A stretch of DNA of 64,000 nucleotides from Novacetimonas cocois (GTDB lineage Bacteria > Pseudomonadota > Alphaproteobacteria > Acetobacterales > Acetobacteraceae): the NCBI RefSeq assembly GCF_003311635.1, contig NZ_QEXL01000011.1, forward strand, positions 19,973 through 83,972, read 5' to 3'. The translations under genes and the position numbers were made by a program. The notes below the pieces were generated by a model, which saw nothing but the letters and a program-made list of their open reading frames with translations, ran no database searches and was not told the origin of the DNA. Position 1 is the first letter of the stretch, and every line of letters starts with the position of its first letter. Of the stretch, positions 16,323 to 25,266 are shown piece by piece.

Positions 16323-17075
16323 ATGCGAGATACCATCCCTAACAGGCCACGAGTCAGGAAGCCGGTCAGTGATCCGGTTCAACCTATTCTGCATAAAAGC
16401 GAACGAGACTATCTGACATTCGAAGACACCCGCATCTCAGTTCAGGAAGTCACCGGAAGGCGATGGATCTCGGCCCGGGAGATTTGCTCCATATTGGGCC
16501 TCAGCAATCCTTCTGCGACGGTCAAACGGCTTGATGATGATGAATATTGCCGTATTGGCGTGGTGACGGCAGGCGGGATGCAGGACCAACTCTTCGTTAG
16601 TGAAAGCGGAGCCAATCACCTGACGTTCATTTCTCGAAAGCCTGTTGCCAAACGGGTTCGGCGCTGGATTACTGGAGAGGTGATGCCACAGATCAGTCGA
16701 ACCGGTGCCTATATCCCCGGTGGATGCCCCGGAAGTGGCGTGCAACTTACAGTCACCAGCAGCCAGATGGATCTTCTCAGGCGCCTTTCTCGGCCCGGTC
16801 CTCACATGGTTTTTGTGATGCCGGGACAGGAGCCATACATTGAGGAGGTTGATCCTCACCAGTTCATTCGCGATCTGGATCGTCACGACGTGGAGGGGCT
16901 GGTTCATGCCATGAACCTGATCGGGTCGGTCTGGAGCGTATGCCGCAAAATCGACGGGGTGATGTATTGTTCCGCCGTTCTGCAGAGTGGTATTGGTCGC
17001 CAGCTTGATGACGCCATTCGCATCGGGGTAGACCTGTCCCGCAGCATCATCGTGCCCACCCGAGAGAAATCATAA
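16323..17075 (+). CDS. BRO-N domain (antirepressor-like) protein
   Basis: The 250-residue protein carries a BRO-N domain at about residues 35-140: ISVQEVTGRRWISAREICSI, LDDDEYCRIGV, LFVSESGANHLTFISRKPVAKRVRRWITGEVMPQI split over the usual blocks. The C-terminal 100 residues are unrelated to known BRO-C and not recognised. BRO-N proteins bind DNA and often act as phage or plasmid antirepressors. The ATG at 16323 follows AGGGGAGATATGAG. It is divergent from the TraK-like gene across the oriT candidate and could regulate the transfer genes downstream. Confidence 0.8.
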   Translation: MRDTIPNRPRVRKPVSDPVQPILHKSERDYLTFEDTRISVQEVTGRRWISAREICSILGLSNPSATVKRLDDDEYCRIGVVTAGGMQDQLFVSESGANHLTFISRKPVAKRVRRWITGEVMPQISRTGAYIPGGCPGSGVQLTVTSSQMDLLRRLSRPGPHMVFVMPGQEPYIEEVDPHQFIRDLDRHDVEGLVHAMNLIGSVWSVCRKIDGVMYCSAVLQSGIGRQLDDAIRIGVDLSRSIIVPTREKS

Positions 17076-17134
17076 AGCCGCCACGGTTGTGATTCGATCT
17101 TTCCGTGTCACCTTAATTGAAAGAGACAGCGTTG

Positions 17135-17428
17135 ATGAAAAGTACCGATCTGATTGACCGTATCGCCGAAGCCACGGGCGGCACGAAGGCCGATGCGAAG
17201 ACCGCTCTTGAGACCGTCCTGACCTCTATCGTTCAGGCTGCAGAGGTCGGTGACGAGGTATCGCTGCCCGGCTTTGGCAAGTTTACCGTCCGGCACACCG
17301 CTGCCCGCATGGGTCGCAATCCGGCGACCGGTGCTGAGATGCAGATTCCGGCCTCGCGCAAACTGGTTTTTGCGCCGGCCAAGGCCGTCAAGGACCAACT
17401 CACCGGGGTCAACCAGAAGAAGGCCTGA
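17135..17428 (+). CDS. HU-family DNA-bending protein
   Basis: The 97-residue protein matches the HU/IHF fold: STDLIDRIAEATGGTKADAK, EVSLPGFGKFTVRHTAARMGRNPATG with the beta-arm RNPATG motif, and SRKLVFAPAKAVKD. It bends DNA nonspecifically. A plasmid copy beside the relaxosome genes suggests it helps fold oriT or compensates for plasmid load on chromosomal HU. The ATG at 17135 gives the family length; an upstream TTG at 17117 adds six residues. Confidence 0.93.
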   Translation: MKSTDLIDRIAEATGGTKADAKTALETVLTSIVQAAEVGDEVSLPGFGKFTVRHTAARMGRNPATGAEMQIPASRKLVFAPAKAVKDQLTGVNQKKA

Positions 17429-17482
17429 ACGGTCGCATGATTCCGCGTCACGCTTCCCGTGATTCTGACACGGGGGGTGACG

Positions 17483-17776
17483 ATGATGAGCGAGTCAGTC
17501 GGAAAACCTAACACGACCGCAAGTTGGGACGACGATATCCGGGAACGGCTTCGAATGATCGAAGACAAGCTGTCCCTGATCATTGAAATTCTCGCCCCGA
17601 AGGAATCTGATGGTCCGACACTTGATGAGATCCTCGGCCGACTGGTGACACTTGTCGCCGCGCAGGGCCCTGTTCTCAGGCATATTGACGCCACAACCGG
17701 CAGAACCCTCGATATTCAGGAGGGCCGGGCGCCCCTCACCTCTCGACCCGAGGAAAAGGACGGAACGGGTGTCTGA
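17483..17776 (+). CDS. Small relaxosome accessory-like protein upstream of the relaxase
   Basis: The 97-residue protein has a coiled-coil-like centre (DIRERLRMIEDKLSLIIEIL) and a helical C-terminal half (LDEILGRLVTLVAAQGPVLRHI). The likely start is the ATG at 17483 behind GGGGGGTGACG. Its stop overlaps the relaxase start (TGATG at 17774), so the two are translationally coupled. TraD- or MobC-like small proteins often occupy this place and assist nicking or link the relaxase to the coupling protein. No sequence family is recognised; the role is inferred from coupling. Confidence 0.6.
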   Translation: MMSESVGKPNTTASWDDDIRERLRMIEDKLSLIIEILAPKESDGPTLDEILGRLVTLVAAQGPVLRHIDATTGRTLDIQEGRAPLTSRPEEKDGTGV

Positions 17777-20700
17777 TGATGACGTTCCGGAAAATCTCGG
17801 CTGAGAGTAGTGGTCGCCTGATCACTGCCTATTTCACGCAGGAGTTGCCAGAGCCAGAGCACGATTTCCGTACCCAGCCCGGAAAAGTGCCTGACGCGGA
17901 TGGTGGCCGACTGACCAGCTATTACACCGGTCGCGATGGGCGGGCCTCGTGGCGACCGGACATGCGACCTGAGATTGCAGCGGCTCTTGGCATTGATCCG
18001 AAGACACCACCGAAGAACGCGCAACTCAATCGCCTGTTTGAAGCAAAGAGGGCCGATAATGGCGATGACTGGTCAAGGAATGCCCGCAAGATCAGTGCCT
18101 ATGATCTGACCCTTGCGCCACACAAATCGGTGACGCTTGCGGCCGAGTTTGCGCCGACCGAGGCCGAGAGGGCAGCCATCTGGCACGCCATTGATCGGGC
18201 AAACGACGCCACCATGCTTTATGTCGCGCGGGAAATCGGTTTCGCGCGGCGCGGTCATGGGGGCGAAGACGGTGCCAACCCAGGCGAGGTCGCCTGGGTG
18301 TCATTCCGGCATGATACCGCGCGCCCGACGGTCGAGGCGCGTGACGCGGGGACAGGCCAGACCTATCTGATCGATACACCAGCAGGCGGCGATCCCCATG
18401 CCCATATCCATAATGCCCTGTTCAATGTCGTGGTTACGGAAGAGGGACATGTGGGTTCACTCGACACGAAGCGGCTGCGATCTCGCGTTCACGAATTTGG
18501 AGCATATTTTCAGGCACAGCTCGCTGATGAACTGCGCCGGATCGGCATTGCCCAGCAATACGATGCGAATGAACAGGCGACGGTCATCTCGGCCGTGCCG
18601 CAGGATATATCGGATTTCTTCAGCAAGGGACGACGCAACGTCATCAGGGCGGCCAAGGAGTATGCCGCGGCGGAAGGAGCGGACTGGGCGCATATGCCGA
18701 TCGAACGCAAGCGCCGCATCCTGTCCATGGCTGGCCTGGCAGCCCGGCTCGACAAGGACAAAGGCACGAGCGACCATGAGATATGGCGCGAACAGGCCAG
18801 GCGTCTTGACTGGGAGGAAAAAAGTCTGCTTGGCACGCCAGCAGCGCCCGTGGGCACCAAAGAACAACGATACGATATTGCCTACCGTTTCGCTGCGCGC
18901 CATCTCGCGAGGGAGTTTGAAACAGCCGCCGTGATCGATCACGACAAGCTCAGAACGTATGCTGCCCGGGGCCTGATCGGCACCGGCATCGAGGGCGGCG
19001 TGAAGGACATCGATCATGTCGTGGCCCTTATTGAACAGCGTGGTCTTGAACTCGACGGGGAACGGGTCTCGCTGATTCAGGAGATGCGTGGCGACAGGCT
19101 GAGGGTGACGAATTCCGCGCAGATCGCCATCGAGGAGGACCTCGCGATTCAGGCAGCTCGTGCGTCAGGAGACCGAAGCGGGGCGCTGTCGGACCGCCAG
19201 ATCACGGAAGCGATCGGACGATCACCCCTCGACTTCGCAAGCGATCATGGAAAGACGCAGAAGGCTGCGATCTACGCTCTTGGCCGGGGCGGTGCGCTCT
19301 CCATGCTTACGGGCGTCGCGGGCTCCGGGAAGACGGCCCTGCTGACTCCGCTGGTTGATGCGTGGAAACATGATACGCGTTATGACACGAATGGTCGCAG
19401 GGTTATCGGGATTGCCAATGCCTGGCGTCAGGCGGACGCATTACGTGAGGCCGGCATCTTTGACACGAGCGCGATGCTGCCCTTTCTGGCGCGGCTGGAG
19501 CGCGGTGACGTTGATGTGGACCAGAATACGGTGCTGGTGATTGACGAGGTCGGTCAGGTCGGCCCGCGCCAGATGCTTCGCCTGTTACAGTTGCAGCGCG
19601 ATACCGGTTGCACGATCAAGGCGCTGGGTGACCATGAGCAGGCGCAGAATATCGAGGCAGGGGACTCCATCGAGATGCTGCGCCGGGTTCTGGATCCGGA
19701 AGATATGCCGGAACTTCTGTCCAGTGTCCGGCAGGTATCTGCGAGAAATCGCCAGATTGCTGATCTGTTTCGTGGCGCAGAGCCGGAAGAGAGCGATCTG
19801 GAATCCCACGAGTTCAGGGGGGCTGCGGCCAACGCGCATACGGACGAGGAAAATGATGACGACGTCCGTAACAGGTTCCATCTGAAGGAAGTCCGGGACG
19901 CGATTGATATGAAACGGGCGGATGGAACGATCCGTCTGGTCGGCGGCGACCATGAGGAAGTCCTGCAGGATATTGCCCGGCTGTATGTGACGCGTCGCGA
20001 TGCCCTGATAGCCGAGGGTGCCGGCTTGCGGCAAGGCCGGGCCAAGACGATCAGCATGTCGGCGCTAACCAATCAGGATGCTGCCGATCTAAGTCGGGCA
20101 GTCCGTAAAATCCTGCAGGAGCGCGGCGAGATCTCGACGCATGAAATCACCGTGCAGGCTATTGATCAGCGTGGCGAAACCTATGATCTCGCGATCGCTA
20201 CGGGCGACCGGCTTCGGCTGTATCGTCGGACATGGGGCAGCGTGGATGGAAAGGGCGCCACAGTCGGAAATAACGGCGATGTGGTGGAAGTTCTGGCCCA
20301 CGGTGATGCGGGGCTTCGCGTCCGCACGAAGGAGGGGCTTGTTGCTGATGTTGAATGGCGGCGGTTTCGTGACGCGAAGACTGGTCGGGTGTTGCTGGGG
20401 TTCGGACATGCCATGACGATTGATGCGGCACAGGGGCTTACTTCAGATGAGCACATCAATGCCCTGCCGCGAGGCGTCGAACTGGCGACGGGATTTACCT
20501 CATACGTCGCGGAAAGCCGGGCGCGTGGAACCACATGGACAATGATCTCCGATGGCGCGACGTTTGAGGCGGTCCGGAACCAGAGGCCGCTCGGGGATAC
20601 CACGCCCATCACCAGTGACGACCTGTGGAATCATGTGGCAAAGAAAATGGCGCATAAACCCTATAAATCATTGGGTACGGATCTGGTTGCCCGAACCCGC

Positions 20701-20994
20701 AAGGCCCGCGATGCGCGGATCCGGGAACTGATCGCGCTTGGGCGCATGCAGGAGACACTGACGAAGTCAGGTCGCCCCTATGGAAGCGAGATTATTCTGG
20801 AAACGCAGGCGCGGCAGGCCGAGCGCCTGCATAAGGCGCGTCTGGCCGAGATCGACGCCAGGCTGCAGGTCATGATCAGGAACGCACCAGCGGTCATGAC
20901 GGGTGCGGAGCAGACGCTTCGGAGCCAACGGGCCGCCCAGGTGCTGGGCAGGCGTCCCCCTGTGCCATCTGCGTCGCCAGGCGCCGCCAGCTAG
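17776..20994 (+). CDS. MOB-F relaxase/helicase (TrwC/TraI-like)
   Basis: The 1072-residue protein combines two parts. The N-terminal relaxase domain has candidate catalytic tyrosines (LITAYFT, Y19; RLTSYY, Y49-Y50), LTLAPHKSVTLAAEF, and the three-histidine metal site GDPHAHIHNALFNVV near residues 205-215. The C-terminal RecD-like helicase has Walker A LTGVAGSGKTALL (about 513-520) and Walker B VLVIDEVGQVG (about 585), plus late motifs AMTIDAAQGLTSDEH and YVAESRARGTTWTMI. It would nick oriT, stay bound to the 5' end and unwind the transferred strand. It is paired here with a type IVB transfer system, whereas IncI plasmids usually use MOB-P relaxases. Confidence 0.95.
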   Translation: MMTFRKISAESSGRLITAYFTQELPEPEHDFRTQPGKVPDADGGRLTSYYTGRDGRASWRPDMRPEIAAALGIDPKTPPKNAQLNRLFEAKRADNGDDWSRNARKISAYDLTLAPHKSVTLAAEFAPTEAERAAIWHAIDRANDATMLYVAREIGFARRGHGGEDGANPGEVAWVSFRHDTARPTVEARDAGTGQTYLIDTPAGGDPHAHIHNALFNVVVTEEGHVGSLDTKRLRSRVHEFGAYFQAQLADELRRIGIAQQYDANEQATVISAVPQDISDFFSKGRRNVIRAAKEYAAAEGADWAHMPIERKRRILSMAGLAARLDKDKGTSDHEIWREQARRLDWEEKSLLGTPAAPVGTKEQRYDIAYRFAARHLAREFETAAVIDHDKLRTYAARGLIGTGIEGGVKDIDHVVALIEQRGLELDGERVSLIQEMRGDRLRVTNSAQIAIEEDLAIQAARASGDRSGALSDRQITEAIGRSPLDFASDHGKTQKAAIYALGRGGALSMLTGVAGSGKTALLTPLVDAWKHDTRYDTNGRRVIGIANAWRQADALREAGIFDTSAMLPFLARLERGDVDVDQNTVLVIDEVGQVGPRQMLRLLQLQRDTGCTIKALGDHEQAQNIEAGDSIEMLRRVLDPEDMPELLSSVRQVSARNRQIADLFRGAEPEESDLESHEFRGAAANAHTDEENDDDVRNRFHLKEVRDAIDMKRADGTIRLVGGDHEEVLQDIARLYVTRRDALIAEGAGLRQGRAKTISMSALTNQDAADLSRAVRKILQERGEISTHEITVQAIDQRGETYDLAIATGDRLRLYRRTWGSVDGKGATVGNNGDVVEVLAHGDAGLRVRTKEGLVADVEWRRFRDAKTGRVLLGFGHAMTIDAAQGLTSDEHINALPRGVELATGFTSYVAESRARGTTWTMISDGATFEAVRNQRPLGDTTPITSDDLWNHVAKKMAHKPYKSLGTDLVARTRKARDARIRELIALGRMQETLTKSGRPYGSEIILETQARQAERLHKARLAEIDARLQVMIRNAPAVMTGAEQTLRSQRAAQVLGRRPPVPSASPGAAS

Positions 20995-21151
20995 AGCGTC
21001 CGGCTTTCTGCTGTTCTCACCCGGATTTGAATCCTGCCGACCATGTGCCATACCGCGACAACATCTCAGATCTGACGCACGCTTTGGTCATTTGCGCAAC
21101 GAAGTCGGATGCGTATCGTTAGGCAGGCGGGGAGCAGCAGATAACAGGCCA

Positions 21152-21376
21152 ATGATGGACGATGTGTCTTTCCGGGGAGATCCTGATCCGTTCGACTGTT
21201 GGTTGAAGAACGAATTGCGTGCGCGGTTCAATGATGTTGTGCGTGAACCGATCCCTGAAGGTCTGCTGCGCATTATTGGCGCGACTGAAGCTTCCGGGCA
21301 TGTTCACGCCTCAAGACCTTCCTGGACCGAGGAGGAAGCTGTGTCTGAGTGTTCTGCTGACACCAGCTCCAGATGA
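21152..21376 (+). CDS. NepR-like anti-sigma factor (putative)
   Basis: The 74-residue frame starting MMDDVSFRGDPDPFDCWLKN contains LRARFNDVVREPIPEGLLRII, which resembles the NepR core of alphaproteobacteria (a helix, then the conserved EPIP/EPVP turn and a second helix). NepR inhibits the general-stress sigma factor EcfG and is itself released by PhyR; neither partner gene is visible here. The tail after residue 45 is unrelated. The start is uncertain and no strong ribosome binding site is seen. It lies 157 bases after the relaxase on the same strand. The assignment rests on a short motif. Confidence 0.45.
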   Translation: MMDDVSFRGDPDPFDCWLKNELRARFNDVVREPIPEGLLRIIGATEASGHVHASRPSWTEEEAVSECSADTSSR

Positions 21377-21622
21377 TTTCGTATTGCAGATACGGCGTCT
21401 TGATGCTGGGCGGGAAACGGGTAACAGGATTGCTGTAGAAAGCAAGAAGTGTTGACGGTCAGATAAAATACAGATGAGCAGGCACAGGATCCTATTGGAT
21501 ATCTGCTCAAGAGCATACCTGTTTTGCAATCTGCCAAATCCTCGAAAACGTCGAGGACTATTCCCAGTAGCGGTGTTATATACAGGGCCAGAGTTTTTTT
21601 TCGTCTGTTAAGGTGATGGACA

Positions 21623-22108
21623 ATGCCCGAAGAACAACAAAGACAGCTGGCGCTGACCGTGGAAATCATAACTGCTTATGTATCGGAAAATAAAATATCG
21701 CCGGACGAACTTATCAGGCTGATTGGGACTGTTTACAATTCATTGTCCGTCCCGACTGCTTCGGGCGTAAAAGAACAGATACCTGCCGTTCCCATCAAGC
21801 GGTCCGTATTTCCGGATTATATCATATGTCTTGAAGATGGGAAAAAGCTGAAAATGCTCAAACGGCATCTGCAGGCGTCCTATGGCATGACGCCTGAAGA
21901 ATATCGGCGGAAATGGGGACTTCCATCTCATTACCCTATGGTCGCTCCCAATTACACAGTACGCCGATCGGAACTTGCAAGAGAGATTGGGCTGGGGCGG
22001 GATATAATGTCCACTGCCACCAAATCTGGTGATGAGGGCGTGACGGATCCTGCATTGCCTGACAAGCCACAAGAAAGGCGCCGGGGTAGAAAGAAGGCCG
22101 TCCACTAA
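21623..22108 (+). CDS. MucR/Ros-family transcriptional regulator
   Basis: The 161-residue protein has a helical N-terminal oligomerisation region and the Ros/MucR DNA-binding domain: VFPDYIICLEDGKKLKMLKRH, GMTPEEYRRKWGLP, HYPMVAPNY and a RSELAREIGLGR helix. Of the zinc ligands of Ros, the second cysteine is aspartate (CLED), as in other MucR proteins, but the last histidine is also lost (HLQAS instead of HLxTH). Some rhizobial homologues are known to fold without zinc. The ATG at 21623 follows AAGGTGATG. It probably regulates plasmid genes. A decayed copy lies at 24348 and a third at 60678. Confidence 0.92.
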   Translation: MPEEQQRQLALTVEIITAYVSENKISPDELIRLIGTVYNSLSVPTASGVKEQIPAVPIKRSVFPDYIICLEDGKKLKMLKRHLQASYGMTPEEYRRKWGLPSHYPMVAPNYTVRRSELAREIGLGRDIMSTATKSGDEGVTDPALPDKPQERRRGRKKAVH

Positions 22109-22116
22109 AAGGGGAA

Positions 22117-22140
22117 CGCGCCGCCGGACCGGGCGGCGCG
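22117..22140 (+). terminator. GC-rich hairpin after mucR
   Basis: CGCGCCGCC and GGCGGCGCG pair over nine bases around GGACCG, 8 bases after the mucR stop. There is no T-tract, so it is a weak or Rho-assisted terminator. The gap 22141-22497 otherwise holds a gene remnant and one end of an inverted repeat. Confidence 0.5.
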
Positions 22141-22269
22141 GCGATCTCCTGGCTCAGGAACGCAGCAATATGCGAAGGCAGAACTTCTTCGCTATGCCGT
22201 TTGGTGTCGACAGTGGATGTTCCTATTTGACCGGACCATGATCCGGTTCGGGGCGTGACGTCGATAAAT

Positions 22270-22318
22270 CCCGACGAAAGATGCCTTTTATACAATCCAG
22301 GTTGCGGATCGCGATCCT
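22270..22318 (-). pseudogene. 3' remnant of the ADP-ribosyltransferase-like gene
   Basis: On the minus strand this reads RIAIRNLDCIKGIFR, nearly identical to the C-terminus of the intact protein encoded at 24656-25261 (QIAIRNLDCIKGIFR). At the nucleotide level the TTTTATACAATCCAG block recurs exactly in both places. The rest of the gene is missing, and an inverted-repeat end starts 33 bases away at 22351. Confidence 0.7.
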
Positions 22319-22497
22319 AAGCCCTTGCGTTATGCACCTTGTGAAAGAATTCAGTTCTCAGTGAAAATCCATAAGCGATGTCTACAAAGTTGTGTTCTCA
22401 CGAGGGCAACCTGCCTTTTCCACTCGGACAATCCTTTTTCAGATCCCATGTCTGGTGACGAACAGCTTTCTACTTATCATGGTCGGTCCATGTGTAA

Positions 22498-24042
22498 TCA
22501 TTCAGAGAAGGAACGTCTCAGCGCCTCAGAGATGGCGTTCCAAAGCCTGAATTTTCCGATCATGGGATATTCTTTCTGAATCTTGCCGCTGGGTATGAAA
22601 CGAGTATCCCGTAATGACCTGATGATGCGGTCGGCATCCATATCCGGCATTTCAATAAGCTCCTTGAGTGCCTGCCGGGCATTATGGTGCGACCGGAGAT
22701 ATATGGCTTCCTCTTTCATGTGGTGCTTGATGGTCATCTCTAGTGCTGCGCTGAGATAGATAACGTGGGGGGCGAAATTGATATAGCGCCAGGCCGGTCT
22801 CGCCAGATCAGGGTTCGAGAAGTCGAGATTGGATTTTATCCCATCAGGATAGGTCTTCATGTCACGATCGAAAGAGACATGATCCGTGATCTGTCGCATC
22901 AGGGGTTTTGAAACCCTGTCCAGAATCTGGTCGTAGTTTCGCCTGCTCGTCGGGTCTCCAATGATGGTGGCTGAGATGGGAAGGATGATCTGGTCGGGGA
23001 TGACGCCGTCCCGCCTGAGAACGTCGTTTATCAGGAACCGGTGGACACGGCCGTTTCCGTCAGAAAGAGGATGGATGTAGACGAACCCGAAGGCTGCCAC
23101 GGCGCTACGCATGACAGGAGACTGTCCTTCCGTCCTGTCGAGGAAAATTTTTAATCCCTCAAGCATATCCGCTACGTCTTGTGCGGGAGGCGCGAGGTAG
23201 TGAACAACATTCTCGTACCTCATCGTGTATTCTCCAACGAATACTGGTGACAGCCGCAAGCCAAAATGCTCGGTTATTGTGACGTCACCGAGGATGTTGC
23301 GTTGCAATTCGGCAAGGTCAGTATCTGTCAGGGGGACTGTCCCTTGCCCGGTTCTTGTGGCGAGTACGTGGCTGAAGCGCTGGATCCGGTCAAGTTGATG
23401 CTCCTCGCCTTCAATGATGAAACTTGCCTTGCTTTCACGATTTGTCAGCCACACTGCGGCCCGGGCAAGCATGCTCTCGCCGAACTCCTGCACCAGTTCA
23501 CCGTAACCGGCAGACACGTCCATCTCCGCAGCCGTCTTGAGTTGACTGGAAAGCGGGATAAAGGGACAAAAAAAGCGGTTCCCGGGCATGTTGTCACGGA
23601 CGCGCCATCTGCTGACGTTGCTCATTTTGTCCGGAGAAGCTGTTACCTGAAAAGATGCGTCCAGTGCGGAGACGTAGTTGCCGCCGAGGTCGACTGGCGG
23701 CACGAGCGTTTGTCCGGTGACGAATTCATAGAGGAACGATGCCCGTCTGGCGTATTGTCCGGTCGGTGCGCTGTTTATCCACTCCTGGACAAAACCTGGT
23801 CCGGTTTTCGCAAAGACGCGCGCCAGCAACTCAAGGCTGGTGGGTTCGTGTCGCAGATGAAACTGCAGATGCGCGGCTGCGGTGTCGGCCGGACGCATGT
23901 TTTCAGGATACGTCTCGATGCTGTATAAATTATGATGACTGCTCGACCGGCGACTTCCAAGCTGGCTTTTGACAGCCAGTCCACCGAATGGTTCTGCATC
24001 ATATTTCAGTGCGAGCCACATGCCGCCAATCGGGTCCGCCAT
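22498..24042 (-). CDS. Fic-family protein (AMP-transferase), class II self-inhibited
   Basis: The 514-residue protein carries the Fic motif HPLSDGNGRVHR at 324-335, including the catalytic histidine and the GNGR phosphate-binding loop. N-terminal to it, at 207-212, is SFIIEG, which fits the inhibitory (S/T)xxxE(G/N) motif that blocks ATP binding in class II Fic proteins. The C-terminal part (SLRDTRFIPSGKIQKEYPMIG) looks like a winged helix. Fic enzymes transfer AMP to protein hydroxyls; targets here are unknown. It may be a regulated toxin or a modifier of host proteins. The gene is isolated on the minus strand inside an inverted-repeat-bounded block. Confidence 0.9.
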   Translation of the reverse strand: MADPIGGMWLALKYDAEPFGGLAVKSQLGSRRSSSHHNLYSIETYPENMRPADTAAAHLQFHLRHEPTSLELLARVFAKTGPGFVQEWINSAPTGQYARRASFLYEFVTGQTLVPPVDLGGNYVSALDASFQVTASPDKMSNVSRWRVRDNMPGNRFFCPFIPLSSQLKTAAEMDVSAGYGELVQEFGESMLARAAVWLTNRESKASFIIEGEEHQLDRIQRFSHVLATRTGQGTVPLTDTDLAELQRNILGDVTITEHFGLRLSPVFVGEYTMRYENVVHYLAPPAQDVADMLEGLKIFLDRTEGQSPVMRSAVAAFGFVYIHPLSDGNGRVHRFLINDVLRRDGVIPDQIILPISATIIGDPTSRRNYDQILDRVSKPLMRQITDHVSFDRDMKTYPDGIKSNLDFSNPDLARPAWRYINFAPHVIYLSAALEMTIKHHMKEEAIYLRSHHNARQALKELIEMPDMDADRIIRSLRDTRFIPSGKIQKEYPMIGKFRLWNAISEALRRSFSE

Positions 24043-24117
24043 TGGACTTAGATTCCTGCTGAGTTGTCCAAAACCGTTTATTGATGCTTAAAATCGCATA
24101 TAAATGATGCCTTGTGT

Positions 24118-24212
24118 AAAAAAATATATATGGACAGCCGTGGCCACGCGTATGCTTCCGTCACTTCGTCTTTGTGATCAATAATTCCCATTCGCTGAAG
24201 CGCCCTCACGGC
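24118..24212 (-). pseudogene. C-terminal remnant of the small antitoxin-like gene
   Basis: The minus strand reads AVRALQRMGIIDHKDEVTEAY, clearly related to AHAALLRMGIIDSKGAVTKEY of the intact 59-residue protein at 25267-25446. The similarity begins exactly where the inverted repeat at 24213-24236 ends, so the N-terminal half was lost at that junction. Confidence 0.65.
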
Positions 24213-24347
24213 GTTGATTTTCACTGAGAACTGATGATACGGATCAACTGTGGCGTGATGGTTTCCTCCACTGGACAGTCAACTCTTCAGCATCCTCTCA
24301 GGACCACTGCGAGCCGTCCACACCATCAGTTCTCATTGAAAATCAAC
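24213..24347. mobile_element. 135-bp MITE-like element with 24-bp terminal inverted repeats
   Basis: The ends 24213-24236 and 24324-24347 are reverse complements at 23 of 24 positions. The interior has no coding sequence. It lies exactly between an antitoxin remnant and a mucR fragment, and its outer repeat is shared with the single copy at 22351. Size and structure fit a miniature inverted-repeat element; the parent transposon was not identified. Confidence 0.6.
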
Positions 24348-24621
24348 ATCCTATGGCGTGACGCTTGAAGAATATCGGCGGAAGTGGGGACTTCCGTCTC
24401 ATTATCCTATGGTCGCTCCCAATTACACAGCGCGCAGATCGGAACTTGTACGAGAAATCGGATTGGGGCGAGACATAACGTCTGCCGCTACAGGACCTGA
24501 TGGTGTCGGCGACGGAACCGGCATTGCCAGAGAGGTCGCAGGAGAAGCGTCGGGGCAGAAAGAGTGCCATCCACTGAAAGCGGAGTGCGCCGTCAGACGA
24601 GGCAGCTTGGCTGTCCTTTGA
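24348..24621 (+). pseudogene. 5'-truncated mucR copy
   Basis: The frame TLEEYRRKWGLPSHYPMVAP and the following RSELVREIGLGRDI match residues 91 onward of the MucR protein at 21623, and the nucleotides are nearly identical. The N-terminal half and most of the DNA-binding domain are gone, cut at the inverted repeat ending at 24347. The C-terminal tail is frameshifted relative to the intact gene. Not expected to be functional. Confidence 0.85.
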
Positions 24622-24655
24622 TTCAGTCATGATGATGAACAGACGGCTGTCTGCC

Positions 24656-25261
24656 TTATATCCCGACGCTAGAGTCCGGCAGACGAAAGATTCCTTTTAT
24701 ACAATCCAGATTGCGGATTGCGATCTGCGTGTGTGTCTTTTCCCGGAAGGCGCTACCGGGATAGAGTTCGCCGCCTTCCTGGAAAAGGCCGCGCACCGTA
24801 TCATACGGTGCGAGATGAGACTCTGTGGCTTCAATAGAATCGTGAAGGTACCTGATAACAGCGCAGTCGAGGTTACGAAAAAGTTTATCACTATTTACGT
24901 CGTGCCGGGAATCATGATTCACCGGCATCGGTATATCATCCGTGCTTAATGTCTCTCGCAGGCCTTCATAGGCGGTCTTGAGCATCTCCAGGTCTTCGCG
25001 TGTCGTTAAATCAAGACAGTTGCCCAGATCTACGACCAGGCCAATAACGAACGGTTTGAAACCGGAATCCCTGCGCTGTTTCTGATATGCCCATTCTTGC
25101 GCACGTAACGGGTCGGATTCCCAGACATAGAAACCCGGTCCAAGCCAATCGTAGTCCGTCTCCGACGGAGTTGGCGCGCTTTCTCCGTTAATCAGTTTCC
25201 GGCCGACCTCTTCAGAACAACCATGATAACCGAGCACAAAAGATGTATGAAGAGCCGTCAA
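24656..25261 (-). CDS. Putative ADP-ribosyltransferase-like toxin
   Basis: The 201-residue protein starts with SFVLGYHGCSEEVGRKLING and DYDWLGPGFYVWESDPLRAQEWA, which resembles the H and Y motifs of bacterial ADP-ribosyltransferases; a late glutamate-rich FQEGGELYPGSAF and FREKTHTQIAIRN could supply the third catalytic residue. I recall this as a widespread unnamed family with conserved LDLTTREDLEM and LDCAVIRYLHD blocks. The start appears to be TTG at 25261, 5 bases after the stop of the small upstream gene, which indicates coupling. Toxin function is inferred from motifs and the two-gene layout. Confidence 0.6.
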   Translation of the reverse strand: MTALHTSFVLGYHGCSEEVGRKLINGESAPTPSETDYDWLGPGFYVWESDPLRAQEWAYQKQRRDSGFKPFVIGLVVDLGNCLDLTTREDLEMLKTAYEGLRETLSTDDIPMPVNHDSRHDVNSDKLFRNLDCAVIRYLHDSIEATESHLAPYDTVRGLFQEGGELYPGSAFREKTHTQIAIRNLDCIKGIFRLPDSSVGI

Positions 25262-25266
25262 CGCAG

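Larger units (their letters stand above)
22351..24234. mobile_element. Fic module bracketed by 19-bp inverted repeats
   Basis: A 19-base sequence beginning TCAGTTCTCAGTG at 22351-22369 recurs as an exact reverse complement at 24216-24234. Between them lies the fic gene and, at the right edge, an antitoxin remnant. Both ends coincide closely with breaks in recognisable gene homology, as expected of a transposed or recombined block. No transposase gene is inside, so it would be non-autonomous. No target duplication was identified. Confidence 0.5.
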
